A stretch of DNA of 64,000 bases from Rhipidocladum racemiflorum (GCA_036346355.1 CM070577.1:16553666-16617665); one strand, 5' to 3'; shown: positions 21,344 through 33,344, counted from the first letter of the stretch. Notes: generated by a model from the sequence alone, not told the origin. Numbers and translations are program-made.

Positions 21344-24300
21344 ATGGACCGGCGATGGATGTACATTGACCGACACTCCCCGGAGTTCTTGCATGGTTTT
21401 CAAGCTTTTCTTCATGCAGCCGATGCTCACATGAAGTCAGGCTACATATGTTGTCCATGCATAGACTGCAAGAATGAGAAGGAGTGGCCAAAATCCAGCC
21501 ACCTACACTTCCATTTGCTCTCAAGAGGTTTCATGCGAAACTATACCTGTTGGACCAAGCACGGTGAAGAAGAGACTATACGGGAAGATGGTGAAGAAGA
21601 AGAGGGGGACAATAATATACCAGATGCTGTCCAACACCGTTAGTTCGAAGATACATTGGGGGAGTTTGGCGATGATGACCTAGACCAGATGCTGCTTGAT
21701 GGAGAGGGAGAATACACCGATGAAAGACATTACAAAAAGTTCCAGCGCCTGCAAGAGGACCACAAAACACTATTGTACCCAAACTGTCGACAAGGCCACA
21801 AAAAATTGCGTACCACACTAGAACTGATGCAATGGAAGGCGACTAATGGATTTTCCAATAAGGGATTCGACGAGTTGTTATGCCTCATAAAGAAGTTGCT
21901 TCCAGATGGTAACACGCTGCCTGAAACTACGTACGACGCCAAACAAGTTGTTTGCCCTTTGGGGTTGGAGGTACAGAAGATACATGCATGCCGTAATGAT
22001 TGTATCCTTTATCGCAATGAGTACGAAGATTTGGAAGCTTGTCCGGTGTGCAAAGCTTCGCGGTATAAGACAAGGCGTGATGACTCGAGTGAGTGTAGGA
22101 TCGAAGTATACGAATATAGCAATCAGAGGGGGGGTGAATGATTGCGCGGAAGCTAAAACCAAATTCTTGACCTATTAAAAGTTCACCCCAAAACAGAACC
22201 AAATAATTGCCTCGTTTTCGACAAAAACAGAATGATAGAGGTTTGGTAAAACGAGAATTCCCGGAGATCCAACTGTCGAAACGATCTGAAATTTGGACAC
22301 AAGAAACTAGATTCCAATACGAATCGAACCCAAAAAGAATCAGCTCGATCGGACTTACGGATCAAAAGTTATGAGCTTCGCAAGCTTGCTGATCCAGAAC
22401 TTGACGAGAATCAATCTAATCAAAACTTCAAGATTAAACAAGAACGACAAAAGATTGATCAACTAGACTTTGAGAAACACTAGATCAATACCCTAGAGAG
22501 GTTTTTGATGGATCAAATCAAGATAAAACTTGAAGAACAAAAACCAATCTAGACCTAGAACAAGCATGCAAACAAGAACCAAAACAGAAAATACCGTAGC
22601 GACGTGGTTCTTGTAGCACGCAAAAATCTTGGAAGAATTGATCTTTATTTCTTGTCTAAAATACTCTCATCAAAAGAGTACAAACCCTAAAACCAAGCTC
22701 AAGGCTTGATGCGCTCAGCTACGCTTGGTGCCTTTCAACAGAGACCCCCACCTATTTAAAGCACCAACCCACAAGGAGTTAGAATACGATTCCTATTCCC
22801 TAGAAGGAATCCGTATCCAACTCAACTCTACTTGGCCCAACCAGGCCGAGTACAACTCTTGCACGCGTATGGCAACCCTACCATACTCACGTGACTAACA
22901 CTTTGCACGCGTATGGCCACCTGCCATACTCACGTGACTAACACTTTGCACGCGAATGACCTCCTGCCATTCTCACGTGACTAACCATTTTTCATGTGCA
23001 CCATTCTCTTAGCCCGAACGTCCCGCATGACATCCTTGACCACCAAGACCTCGGTTCCTCCTGAACCTAGTCCCGAACCTCAGTTCCTCCATGAACCTAG
23101 TTCCGGTCCCGTCATCGACCACATTCGTCTTCGAGCAATACCTGCACATGAACAAACCACAAAACAAATCCGAGCACAAGTCCACGACTTGACTCAATGT
23201 CAATCCATGCAACTACTCACATGAGCATTGCATAAAGTCCACTTCAAAAGAAGCATCATGAAATCATCACAAATTTCATAATCTCAAGGTCAAACCAAAA
23301 ACTCAATTCAATTCTTGCAAAACCTTCAAACCGAAAGCAAAACATGTTCACAACGGACCAAAAATAAAAACCCTAGAAAAGTCCATTCACGACGGACAAG
23401 AAATCTCTGTCCGCGTACATGTGAAACTCTCGGTTCCAAGAAGAAAACATTCCGGTGAAAACACGCTCACAACGGACCCAAAAACTTTGTCCGTTGTACA
23501 TGCGAAACAATCCTCAAAAAGCCATTCACGACAGACCCAAAAACTTTGTCCGTTGTACATGTGAAACTTACTGGTTTCTTGGAAAATTGAGTTTGGCTCA
23601 GAATCTCAAAAGCATGTCCACGACAGACCCAAAAACTTGGTCCGTCGTACATGGGAAAGTGCCAAAACATGTTTACAACAGACCAACAAAGTTTGTCCGT
23701 CGTAGATGGGAAACTTACTGTTTTCTTTAAGTTTGGTCCGGCGCAAAAGTGAAACTTACTGTTTCTTGTCAGATTGTCAAAACACATGAACAAACACATT
23801 TTTGCAAATTCAATTCTAAGTTAATTTTTCAGTTCAAAGCCAATTTTTCAACACATGATTTCACAGTGAGGAAGATGGGCAGCGTAAGATGAAGAGACCC
23901 CCAGCTAAGGTGGTGTGGTATTTCCCTATAATCCTCCGGTTGAAGCGTTTATTTGCGAACAAAGCGCATGCCCAGATGATGTACTGGCACAAAGAAGATC
24001 GTAAGGATGACGGAAGGCTAAGGTACCCCGCTGATGGCTCCCAATGGAGGAAAAGTCAATAGAAAGTACCCGGACTTTGCTGAGGATGCAAGGAACATAA
24101 GGTTTGGGTTGAGTACGGATGGGATGAACCTGTTCGGCGAGATGAGCAGCAACCACAGCACTTGGCCCGTGACTCTATGTATCTATAACCTTCCTACTTG
24201 GATGTGTATGAAGCGGAAGTACATTATGATGCCGTTGCTTATCCAAGGGCCGAAGCAACCTGGAAACGACATCGACGTGTACCTCAAACCATTGGTTGAA

Positions 24301-26440
24301 GATCTGCTAATGTTGTGGAACGATGGTGTACGTGTGTGGGATGAGTACAAAAGAGAGTATTTCACCTTACGTGCACTGCTATTCGTAACCATCAATGACT
24401 GGCCTGCACTTGGTAACCTATTTGGCCTATCTATCAAAGGATATAAAGCCTGCATCCAGTGCTTAGAGGATACGGACAGCAAGTATCTGAAAAACTCACG
24501 AAATGTCGTGTACATGGGCCACCGTAGGTTCCTCCATATGAAGCACCCGTTACGAAGGAACAGTGAGAATTTTGATGGGACAGAAGAGAAACGTAAGAAG
24601 CCCATGCATCGCAATGGGACACTTGTATTTTCTATGGTAAAGGATCTGAAAGTAGTATTTGGAAAGGGTCCTGGTAGCAAATCTGTCCCGACTGAACAAG
24701 ATCATACGAAGCCTATTTGGAAGAAGAAATCAACATTTTGGGACTTACCGTACTGGAAAGACTTAGAGGTCCGCCACTCATTGGACTTCATGCATATCAT
24801 GAAGAATGTCTGCGTGAACCTGCTAGGCTTTCTAGATATGTACGGTAAAAAAACACTTCAAGCACGAAAGGACCTGCTTCTACTGGGACTCAGGAACGTC
24901 CTACATCCAGAAAAGAGAGCGAAGGGACAACATTACCTCCACCCTACGAGCTACACTCTGAGCAAGGAAGAGAAAAAAAGACATGATTAAGTTCTTGAGC
25001 AGTGTGAAGGTCCCTTCTGGATACTCCTCGAACATAAAGAGACTCATAAACACGAAAGAGAATAAAATCGTACACCTGAAATCACATGATTGTCACATGT
25101 TGATGACACAGCTGCTCCCAGTGGCGGTGAGAGGTATTTTGCCTGACTGGGTACGAGGGACAATCATAAAGTTGTGCTCGTTCTTCAACGCGTTGTCGCA
25201 GAAGGTCATCGAGCCGAATAACGTATCTCAGTTGCAGCATGATGCGGTCGATAGTATGGTCAGCCTTGAGATGATCTTCCCTCCGTCCTTCTTTGATACT
25301 ATGGTCCATCTCATGGTCCACGTTGTCAAAGAGATAGAAATTCTCTAACCCGTTTTCCTACATAGTATGTTCCCATTCGAGAGGTACATGGGGGTCCTAA
25401 AGAAATATGTTCGCAACCGGTCTCGTCCAGAAGGCTGCATTGCACAGGGTGTTGGCACAGATGAGGTGATTGAATTTTGTGTCGATTACATTGATGACCT
25501 GAATCCGATTGGCGTCCCTGTATCACGCCATAAGGGGAGGCTACAGGGAAAAGGGATTCTAGGGAGAAAAGAATTCTTTAGCGACGATCTACTTTCATTT
25601 AAACAAGCACATTTCACAGTCTTGAAACAAGCAACTGTAGTGGCTCAGTATATCCATGATCATGAGATGATTCTGCGCGACCAATACTCAGAGAAGTCAG
25701 AAAAGTGGATCGCACTAGAGAAAATGGATCGTTTCGGTGGTTGGTTACAAAATCAACTGATGTGCAACCAGACAGACAATGAACAGTTGAAACTCTTGGC
25801 TCGGGGACTATCCACTACAATCATATCATTCCATGGGTATGAGATAAATGGGTACACATTTTACACGACTGCCCAGGATAGCAAGAGCACCAACCAAAAC
25901 AGCCGCGTTTGTATAGATGCCTTCCACAAAAATGGAAAGATGGACACCTACTATGGTTGCATAGAGGAGATCTGGGAGCTCGAGTATGGACCTTTAAAAG
26001 TCCCTCTGTTTCGGTGCCAATGGGTCAAATTGACAGCTGTTGAGATCGACAAGTACGGTATGACTACCGTGGACCTCAAGCAAGTAGCCTATAGGGACGA
26101 ACCATTCGTGCTTGCCAAGGATGTGGCACATGTATTCTATGTGATGGACATGAACAGCAAGCCGAAAAAGTAGAAGGACAAGCATCCTAAAAGCAAGAAG
26201 CAGAAGGTGGAGACTATCAGCAGTGAACAGCCAAGGCGCCATGTGGTTCTTCCAGGAAAAAGAAGGATTGTCGGAGTTGAGGGCGTCACAGATGAAGAAG
26301 AGTACAATCAATTTGACGAGTTACCTCCTTTTATGGTGGACATAGACAGAAGTGTCTTGAATGATATAGAAGAATCTCCATATGTACAACAAGATCATAA
26401 CGAAGGATCACTTGTAAAAACAAAGTATATTAGCAAATAA
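21344..26440 (+). pseudogene. tnp2: CACTA transposase TNP2 (Transposase_21 type), interrupted
   Basis: The start at 21344 gives MDRRWMYIDRHSPEF, the transposase-associated zinc domain, with CCPCIDC and HLHFHLLSRGF. The main catalytic region follows (21656-22088 and 23871-25350), with LSTDGMNLFG near 24110, LIQGPKQPGNDIDVYL near 24245, and HSLDFMHIMKNVCVN near 24780 as conserved landmarks. DUF4218-like (PEGCIA...EVIEFCVDYI, about 25430) and DUF4216-like (YYGCIEEIWELEY, about 25950) regions complete the usual order. Damage: in-frame stop at 21641, solo LTR at 22094-23865, one-base frameshift near 24050, frameshift near 24985, stop near 25346 and stop at 26171. The protein would bind and cut CACTA termini in the nucleus. 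This copy is dead, though otherwise nearly full length. Confidence 0.93.
22094..23865 (-). mobile_element. Solo LTR of the Sirevirus-like copia family
   Basis: The 1772-bp sequence shares both ends (TGTAGGATCG...GATTTCACA) and most of its interior with the LTR at 5448-7414. It is flanked by the 5-bp duplication GTGAG (22089-22093 and 23866-23870). Removing it rejoins the tnp2 frame exactly (..DDSSE / EDGQRKM..). No internal region is present, so it arose by LTR-LTR recombination of a full element. Confidence 0.96.
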
Positions 26441-26811
26441 GTCCAACCGTGTTGTATAAACCCGTATATGAATTATGAATATGGTTATTACACTTCTCTC
26501 TCTCTCTCTCTCTCTAGCTGATATAAACTTGTGTATGGAGTAATGCAATTTATAGGGTTTGTCAATAATCTGAAGTTACTAATTACGAAGAAAATAGAAA
26601 GCATTCCAAAATTAACAACATCTAGCGTGAGGTCTTTAGTCCAAGGCTACCAAGATCTGAGTCCTCATAGAGTCTTACTGTTGCAAATCCATTGAATAAT
26701 TAGCAATGCTACAAGCCATATTAGTTACTCACAACATTAGTTCGAATCCATAACCACATGGATGTATTAAGCAGCTACTAGCTTTTGTAGAGACTTCGTC
26801 GCTATTATTAT
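26441..26811. other. tnp2 3' flank with (TC)n microsatellite
   Basis: A run of about 11 TC units lies at 26493-26515, just after the tnp2 stop. The remainder is AT-rich with no gene recognised. Confidence 0.6.
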
Positions 26812-27055
26812 AACATAATACTTACTTTTACTAGATATAAAAATTTAATTACAAACAAAAAAACCACAAAAAGAAGTAAAATAATTATTAAGAATTAAAC
26901 ACGAGGCCAACAAATCTGAATTTTTTATTCAAGGTATAGTATATTTTACACTATACGTATTACAAATCAATTTATGTCCTCAAATTAATTAATTATAGTA
27001 ATGGAAATTTTAAAAAATCTCACTTATACCGGGTCATAACACCAACCGGTACTAA
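26812..27055. repeat. Left arm of a long inverted repeat around the TNPA/Ulp1 gene
   Basis: Phrases such as 'aagaattaaacac', 'aacaaatctga', 'caatttatgtcctcaaattaattaatta' and 'ggtcataacaccaac' recur in reverse complement at about 31877-32135. The arms are about 250 bp, with substitutions and small indels. The inner part of the arm merges with the subterminal repeats. Confidence 0.8.
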
Positions 27056-27250
27056 TAGCCCCTTGGGCAAAAAGTACACAGGGGCATCAGTACCGGGTCA
27101 TAACACCAACCGGTACTAATAGTATCTAGCAGTACCAGTTGGGAATACGACCCGGTACTAATTCCCCCTAGGGCAACCAACATTTGGCGGGGTATTTTGG
27201 TGGGGAGGGAATCAGTACCGGTTGGTAATATGACCCAGTACTAATTCCCC
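27030..27250. repeat. CACTA subterminal-type repeats upstream of the TNPA gene
   Basis: 'accgggtcataacaccaaccggtactaatag' occurs twice (about 27030 and 27095), with further 'cagtaccggttggtaatatgaccc' variants up to 27245. Confidence 0.8.
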
Positions 27251-27254
27251 CTCG

Positions 27255-27262
27255 TATAAAAA
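27255..27262 (+). promoter_or_regulatory. TATA box for the TNPA-type gene of CACTA A
   Basis: TATAAAAA directly after the subterminal repeats, with the transcribed-looking 'ggtccaactcttgtctttctcgcc' starting about 15 bases later. Confidence 0.5.
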
Positions 27263-27279
27263 GTGGAGAGGTCCAACTC

Positions 27280-27600
27280 TTGTCTTTCTCGCCACTGTCG
27301 CCTAGATCCAAATCTCCAACTCCGCCGTCCACGCCGTCTGCGCCGTCCTCACCCCCGCCGTCCGCGCCTCCGACGACTCCACCGTCTGCGCCGTCCTCAC
27401 CCCCGCCGTCAGCGTCGTGCGCACCGCCGGCGTCCGCGCAGTCCTCTAACAACCCCGGCCGGCGTCCGCGTCGTCCTTTGATGACCCGCTGTCCGTCGTC
27501 CCCCGTGGCCGCATCCTCGGCCAGCTTCCTCCACACCAGCGCCACATCCTCCACACCGGCGCCGCATCCTCCTCTCCAGCGCCGCGCGCCCTCGGTGAGC
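27280..27600 (+). other. Pro/Ser-coding low-complexity leader region
   Basis: A frame rich in SPPPSAPP is produced by repeats of 'ccgtcctcacccccgccgtc'. It probably represents the 5' leader or first exon of the TNPA-type transcript. I do not treat it as an independent gene. Confidence 0.35.
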
Positions 27601-27609
27601 CCTCTCCGG

Positions 27610-28065
27610 CGCCTAGTTACAATGCTTACTATTAAGTGGATTATGTGGATGCATGTTTACTGTGGATGCTTACTGATTATGTGGATGTTTACTGAATATG
27701 TGGATTATGTGGATGTTTACTATTGTTTATGTGGATGCTGATTATTAATGTCGATGGATAATGATGCTGATTATGTTGATTATGTGGATGTTTACTGTGG
27801 ATTATGTATAATGTTGATTATGGATGTTGATTATGCTGATTATATATGTAAATTTGAAATGTGTAAGTATATGTGAAATGTGTATAAGTATATGTGAAAT
27901 GTGGCTTTTGAAATGAGTAAGTATATATGAAATTTGAAATGTGTAAGTATATGTAAATTTGAATTGTGTAAATTTGAAATGTGTAAGTATATGTGAAATA
28001 TGGCTCATGTAAATTTGAATTATGAGATATATATGTATATGTGAAATGTGTAAGTATGTTCGTAG
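27610..28065. repeat. Minisatellites (gattatgtggatgtttactg)n and (gtgtaagtatatgtgaaat)n
   Basis: 27630-27840 consists of irregular 'gattatgtggatg' units. 27845-28065 consists of 'gtgtaagtatatgtgaaatttgaaat' units. They lie in what is probably the first intron of the TNPA-type gene, since a 'ctcggtgagccc' donor-like site occurs at about 27590. Confidence 0.8.
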
Positions 28066-28351
28066 TATACTCGTCGTTGCCGCCCGTCTTCCTCTATCCA
28101 CTCTTTCCCACCATCCTTCGAAGTTCGAGTCGTTGCCACGCGTGACTTGTCCTCCTCTATCCCCAGCACCCTCTCTGTCTCCCCTCTCTCGCTCCCTCTC
28201 TGTTTCCCCCTCTCTCGATCCCTCTGTGTCCCCCCTCTCGCTCCCTCTCTGTCTCCCCCCTCTATGTAATTATAGGTGAAATGTGTAAGTACACTTTTGT
28301 TGATCTTTTTTTGTTAATTTTTAGTGCCCTTTTCTAGCCTAAGAAATAACG

Positions 28352-31300
28352 ATGGCGGGCGAAGGATATGATGGAGAGGAGTTCATGAGGAATTTGATTA
28401 CGGGAGGTGATCTTGTAGAGGCGGAGGGTCGTGAACCCACCGAGGTAGCAAGGCCCGTCGAGTCCGTTGAGGCCGTCACGGTAATTAGTACGAATGCGTA
28501 TATGCTGGTTCCACTATCATGCTAAGTCAACATTCTAACTCTTTCATCATTAAACCATATTTTCAGACTAGTCAATCAAATAGGCCATCACGTCACCGAG
28601 GTCCAAGCAAGAAGTCAAAGGCCAGACATATTATTACTGTAGTCAGCGATAACGGCCAACCTATTGAACCCGAGGGGGTGATTCCACCGTTCAATTCGGC
28701 ATGCGGCTTCCACGTCAGGGACCACGTGCCAATTAGTATCGCGAAATGGGAGAATGTCCCTAAATATACAAAGAATATGATCTGGACCGATTTGAAGAAG
28801 ACATTCACCTTCCCCGAAGGGACCGAAGAGAAGGTGAAGAGTTACGTGTTGAAGAAGATGGCCATCGCATTCCAGACATATAAAAAGAAGTTGACCACGG
28901 AATATATCAAGAAGGACCTAACACCTGACTTCAACAAGCACCTAAAGTTGCAGGATCACTGGGATGCGTTCGTCAACTATAAGAATTCGGAAGAAGGTCG
29001 AAGTTTGACCGAAAAAAACATTCAGAATGCACAGAAGAAGCAATATCATCACCGCCTCGGCCCTGGTGGTTACCATCGAGCGATGCCCAAATGGGAGCAG
29101 AGGGAACAGGGATTGCTTGTGAAGGGTGTCACGCCGGCGACTTTGTAATGGCTAGACAGAGCGAAGTGTTGGTTTTATGCTCACGGCGGTGCACTTGACG
29201 ATGATGGAAACCCGGTGTTCGGGAATGTGCTGACAGATGTCGCCAGTAGACTTGTACAGTCGATCGAGGACTCTTCCCAGGGCACCTTTGTGGCAAACAG
29301 GGAGAGCGATGAGCTAACAAGGGCCCTACAAAACCCGAAGCACCCTGGATGCACACGAGGCGTTGGCGTTGTTCCGTGGAAGATTGGTTTTGCTAAGGAC
29401 GCCGAGACCTACAGGAGTCGGGCGAGAAGCAAGTCCCGACAGGCACAGCGGATGCAAATGCTAGAAGAACGCATGAATCAAATGGTTCAAGAACATATGA
29501 ATCAAACACAAGAAAGCATAAAGGAAGAGGTCCAAAGATAGGTGTAGTTAGCCTTGAGCCAACGGGTGGATGCGAGCCAGGAACCTCCTACTAATGCAGA
29601 CATCCTTAGCCCCACGGGGCAGCGGAGCAGCTACGCTTTTGGTGGGCTGTCCGATGAGGACTTGGGCCACTGGCCTGTGGATGACATCACGCAATGGACA
29701 CCTTGTGAGCTGCACGTCCAAGCGAAGAACACCTCCTTCATGGCGGCTCATGGCATGGCTCACCAAATGGAGCCGGGGCAGGTCATCCATGGCCAGCAGC
29801 TACCGCCGGGCTATTCCAAGGTCTCAGTGGAGGAGGTATGCCCAGGGTGCGAGGACCTTGACCTCGACATTCCCGAAGGTGACGGAACTACAACGTTAGG
29901 AGCGGCAGTGCACACCTTCATTCTGTGGCGTAAGAAGTATATCATTTTTAGAGACACACATAAGCGGTCCTCTCCGACACCTACGTCACCAAAATCGTAG
30001 CCCATCAGAAGAAGCCCGCCTCCTACACCAATCCCTGCACGCAAAACTCCAACTCCAACATCGTCGCCCAAGAGAAGCCAGCCAGCTCATCCAACAGCTC
30101 ACAAGAAGACAGGATCCACCCAAAGCAATAAGTTGGCCGCAACTTCAAAGCGGGTGTACGATATGACGAAGGAGGAGACCGCCAAGGTAGTCAGGGCCGA
30201 GGTCACTGAGTTTTTGAAACCCAGGTCACTAGAGAAGAAGATTCAACCTGGTACAGAAGAATTTCTAAAAGGCCTGAGGAAAATTAAAGGTTTGAAAGAT
30301 TCAAAGGAGAAACCTTGTGTCTCTGACTACAAGCGCACACTGGTCAAGGCTAGCAAGAAGAAGACATCATCAACTGAGCAGAAGGCCAATGAGATGGCAA
30401 AATTCCTCGAAGAAACTGGTCTTGCCCCAGATCAAGTATTAGGCAACCAGGAGATTGAATCTACTCAAGTCAAATGGTCATTTATACCGGGCACACCATT
30501 GGTCAGGCGTGACGAGGTTGGCCAGCTGCCAACTAGGATGCGCCAATTCCATCAATGGTACCTGGATGCGTTCCGGCATGGCATAGAGCTATTCGCCATC
30601 AAGTACAAGGACCGAGATTTTTTTCACGGTGATGAAGAAGTTTATGTCGAATGGCGCATAATGTGCGTTCTATACTAGACAGACGCCCTTAATGTGGTCA
30701 TGTTGAGTTGCTGGACTCTGTAAGTTCTTATTTAATTGCAAAAATCTACTGTGTGGGCCCTTTGACTATACTAACTTGCAAGCCTAACTAATTTCTTCTT
30801 ATGTAGAATGGAGATACAAAGATGCAGAAAGGAGGCCATTTACGACATAGGCTTCCTTGACCCTTCGGTCATTAACAACACATTTGTTACTAGCTGCCTT
30901 GTCGATGCAGAGAACACCATATTCAATGGGCTAATGGGTCAGAGATACAAAGCAAAGATACTTCTAACATACAACTTTGAGTACGTGTTTTCGTGCCGCC
31001 TCGTTCTAACCCTTTTTCCATAACACGATGTTAGAACTAATCAGTTACCTACGTTGGCATATGTATGTACAGATTTCACTGGATTCTTCTCATTATCGAG
31101 CTAGATCGTGGCATGATCACAATTATGGACTCGAGGAGGAAACCAGTTGAATGTTATCAAAACTTGATCGACATGCTCGACCGGTATTCTTGTTCCTTTC
31201 ATTATCGTGCTAGTTCTACTTCATTTAAAATAAATTCTAATCATGTTCAATTTGCAATCATATGTGTAGTGCATTCGCACGGTTCTGTGCCGAAATCGTC

Positions 31301-31634
31301 GGCGAATTCAAACATAAATTCGCTGTTACACTTGCCTCTCGAGTACGTATGCCATCATGCTATCTTTTTAGTTAGTTAACTTAATTTCCATGCATCCATT
31401 TCATGCTCTCAGCCTTTTGCAACACAGATCTTGCTTCAGCAGCCGGGAAATAATTTATACGGATACTATGTGTGGCAATTTATGGACATCCAGACCGGAG
31501 GTCTTTGCCGCTTGCAAGATTGTAAGAAATTCACGCCGGCGCATGTGACAGCAATGCAAGAACAACTCGTTGGCTGGATTTACGATGAGGTCGTAAATCC
31601 AAAAGGCGAGTTTCACGTTTCGATGAATTGGTAG
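28352..31634 (+). pseudogene. CACTA TNPA-type gene with Ulp1-like C-terminal domain (copy A)
   Basis: Exon 1 (28352-28480) starts MAGEGYDGEEF and ends at a GTAATT donor. Exon 2 begins at 28567 after TTTTCAG, in phase. It holds the plant Ptta/En/Spm transposase domain (..VPKYTKNMIWTDLKKTF.., about 28740-29120), a Gln/Glu-rich coiled-coil (about 29400-29540) and a central region to 30678. Further exons carry the C48 (Ulp1/SENP-like) fold: FHWILLII after an AG at 31072, a strand with DSRRKP, AFARFCAEIV (31269-31340) and QQPGNNLYGYYVW (from about 31437), ending at 31634. The catalytic Cys expected before GYYV is Tyr (31458-31460). In-frame stops occur at about 29146, 29539, 29545 and 29998. Such proteins bind subterminal repeats in known CACTA elements; the protease-like tail has no settled role. 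Confidence 0.8.
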
Positions 31635-31876
31635 GGCCCTTCGATAAGGGCTGGTGAACTGTCGGAGTCGTCTTCTACGGCTACCAAGAGTGACGCACGT
31701 AAACGAAGGGCCCCATAAACGTTCTGTAATTAAAGCTGTAATGAATGTTAGTGATACATATTGGTTCTAATTGATACATATATTATATTGCCTTATTGTA
31801 AGATAGCACTATTTCTGCAGTTTTCCAAAACTATGAACATTATTGTGTAGAATTATCATTATTAGAATACTGATCA
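31635..31876. other. 3' flank of the TNPA-type gene, no gene
   Basis: Contains 'gggcccttcgataaggg' and its near complement 'cgaagggcccc' some 55 bases apart, a possible hairpin after the stop codon, then AT-rich sequence. Confidence 0.4.
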
Positions 31877-32135
31877 ACCGTTGGTGTTATGACCAGGTAC
31901 AAGTGGGATTTTTTAAAAATTCCATTACTGTAATTAATTAATTTGAGGACATAAATTGATTTATAAATTTCTCATAAATTTATAATGGGTTTTATGAAAT
32001 ATACTATACATTGAATGAAAATTTCAGATTTGTTGGGTTAGTGTTTAATTCTTAATATTTCTTTTACTTCTTTTTTGCAGATTTTCTTTGTTTGTAATAA
32101 ATTTTTATATCAAGTAAAAGTAAGTATTATTTTAA
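31877..32135. repeat. Right arm of the long inverted repeat
   Basis: This is the reverse complement of 26812-27055. It starts at 'ccgttggtgttatgaccaggtac' and ends near 'aagtaaaagtaagtattat'. No target duplication could be identified outside the arms. Confidence 0.8.
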
Positions 32136-32159
32136 ATTTTTATGTCAAGCAATAACGGG

Positions 32160-32400
32160 CATCCTGCCTGCGTGAACTATTGAATCAGTGCAAGTTTACT
32201 ACGGCCTGCTGCTCTATAACCACATCAAGGACGAGCACGCGGCGGTCGACTCCGAGCGCGGTGGGATCATGAAGCTAGGCATACCGCGACTACGCCGCCA
32301 AGTCTTACAAGACCGAGCCCCGCACCGTGAGCTTCACTAGCTTCATGATCCCCTCCTTAGTGGTACAAGTCTTACAAGACCGAGCCCCTGCTGCTCTATA
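32160..32400 (+). other. GC-rich fragment, possibly captured coding sequence
   Basis: Codon-like GC-rich sequence in an AT-rich setting. Short frames give, for example, YYGLLLYNHIKDEHAAVD, and then, after a frame change, YAAKSYKTEPRTVSFTSF. The 22-base phrase beginning 'aagtcttacaagaccgagcc' occurs twice (about 32300 and 32366). I do not recognise the protein. Confidence 0.4.
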
Positions 32401-32875
32401 AATAGGGAAGAATGGAAGTTCTATCCCTTCTTAGTCCTTAGGCTTGGTCAAGTGATACAAGTCAAGAAGCACTTCTTACTTCCATCCTCTTAGCCCTTAG
32501 GCTTAGTCAAGTCATACAAGTCAAAGAGCTTTCTCCTATCTCCGTCCACCCTTAGGTTCGGCCATCACGGTACGAATCAAGGTGTATTCTTCATCAAGGC
32601 CTCATTTTCTAGTTCGTTCCCATTAGTGGATATGGATCAAGAGTGAGAAGACAAGGCCCAATTTCCTAGCTTGGTCCTATTTGTGGATAAGGTGAGAAGA
32701 TAAGGGCTCATTTTCTAGTTTGGTCCCCCTACGCATGGATACGATCAAGAACGAGTGCTCAAAGCCTCGTTTCTTAGTTTCAGCCCCTACACATGGATAC
32801 GAACCAAAGGTGAATGGGATGAAGACCCCGTTGCTTAGGTTCGGTCCCTCAAAACGGATACGAATTATGTGCGGG
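32400..32875. repeat. Diverged tandem repeats
   Basis: One family carries 'cccttaggcttagtcaagtcatacaagtcaa' (about 32435 and 32490). A second carries 'ttcctagtttggtcccc..tggatacgatcaagagtgag' (about 32605, 32660, 32710, 32765 and 32830, spacing about 55-60). No coding potential. Confidence 0.65.
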
Positions 32876-33313
32876 TATATACTACAATATAAAAGAATGA
32901 TACATCAGAAAAAATCACTAAGTAACCAAATTTTGTCGCGATTACGCTCGCATGTGGGTTCCACATTCACAAATATCATGTCATGAGCAATAACATGGAC
33001 CAAACCAGAAGAAGAAGAAGATGTACTGCCATATTATCCCGCATCCATACATTGCACGCACGCATGAGCTAAATGCTAGATCAGTGGATTCACCAAGTAA
33101 AGAAAAAGAGCAGAAAAGAGAATAAAAAGAAAATAAACACATCATCCCACGTCACATTGGAGTGGTGCATGCATAGATAAGTACCTGATTCTAAGTCTTG
33201 CATGTACTAATTAATTTCTCCATTAGTTAATTAATAATAATTGAGAGAGGTCCACACGAAAGTCAAGAAAGCGCCTGGAAGTCCCAAATAAGCAACTGAA
33301 GCTGAAGCACTAC
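32876..33313. other. Flank of CACTA B, no gene recognised
   Basis: AT-rich sequence ending in the target duplication TAC (33311-33313). It is continuous with 59956-60241 across the CACTA B insertion. Confidence 0.5.
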
Positions 33314-33344
33314 CACTACTACAGAAATGCTTATATTAGACGCA

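Larger units (their letters stand above)
18976..31910 (+). mobile_element. CACTA (En/Spm) element A, right terminus not found
   Basis: The left terminus is CACTACTACAGATCTGG at 18976, preceded by TAC. It is followed by subterminal repeats of 'agtaccggttggt', an acidic ORF, a second cluster of the same repeats (20540-20760), a tnp2 pseudogene (21344-26440, split by a solo LTR), more subterminal-type repeats (27030-27250) and a TNPA/Ulp1-like gene (28352-31634). A last repeat-like phrase, 'ccgttggtgttatgacc', lies near 31880. No CACTA right end with matching duplication is visible, so the right part may be truncated, or the TNPA portion may be a separate element. The shared repeat family ties the parts together. 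Confidence 0.7.

Noticed and set aside
27263..27741. Pro/Ser- or Arg-rich open frames as a gene
   Set aside because: Produced by a GC-rich repeat in several frames. Best seen as the leader of the TNPA-type transcript.
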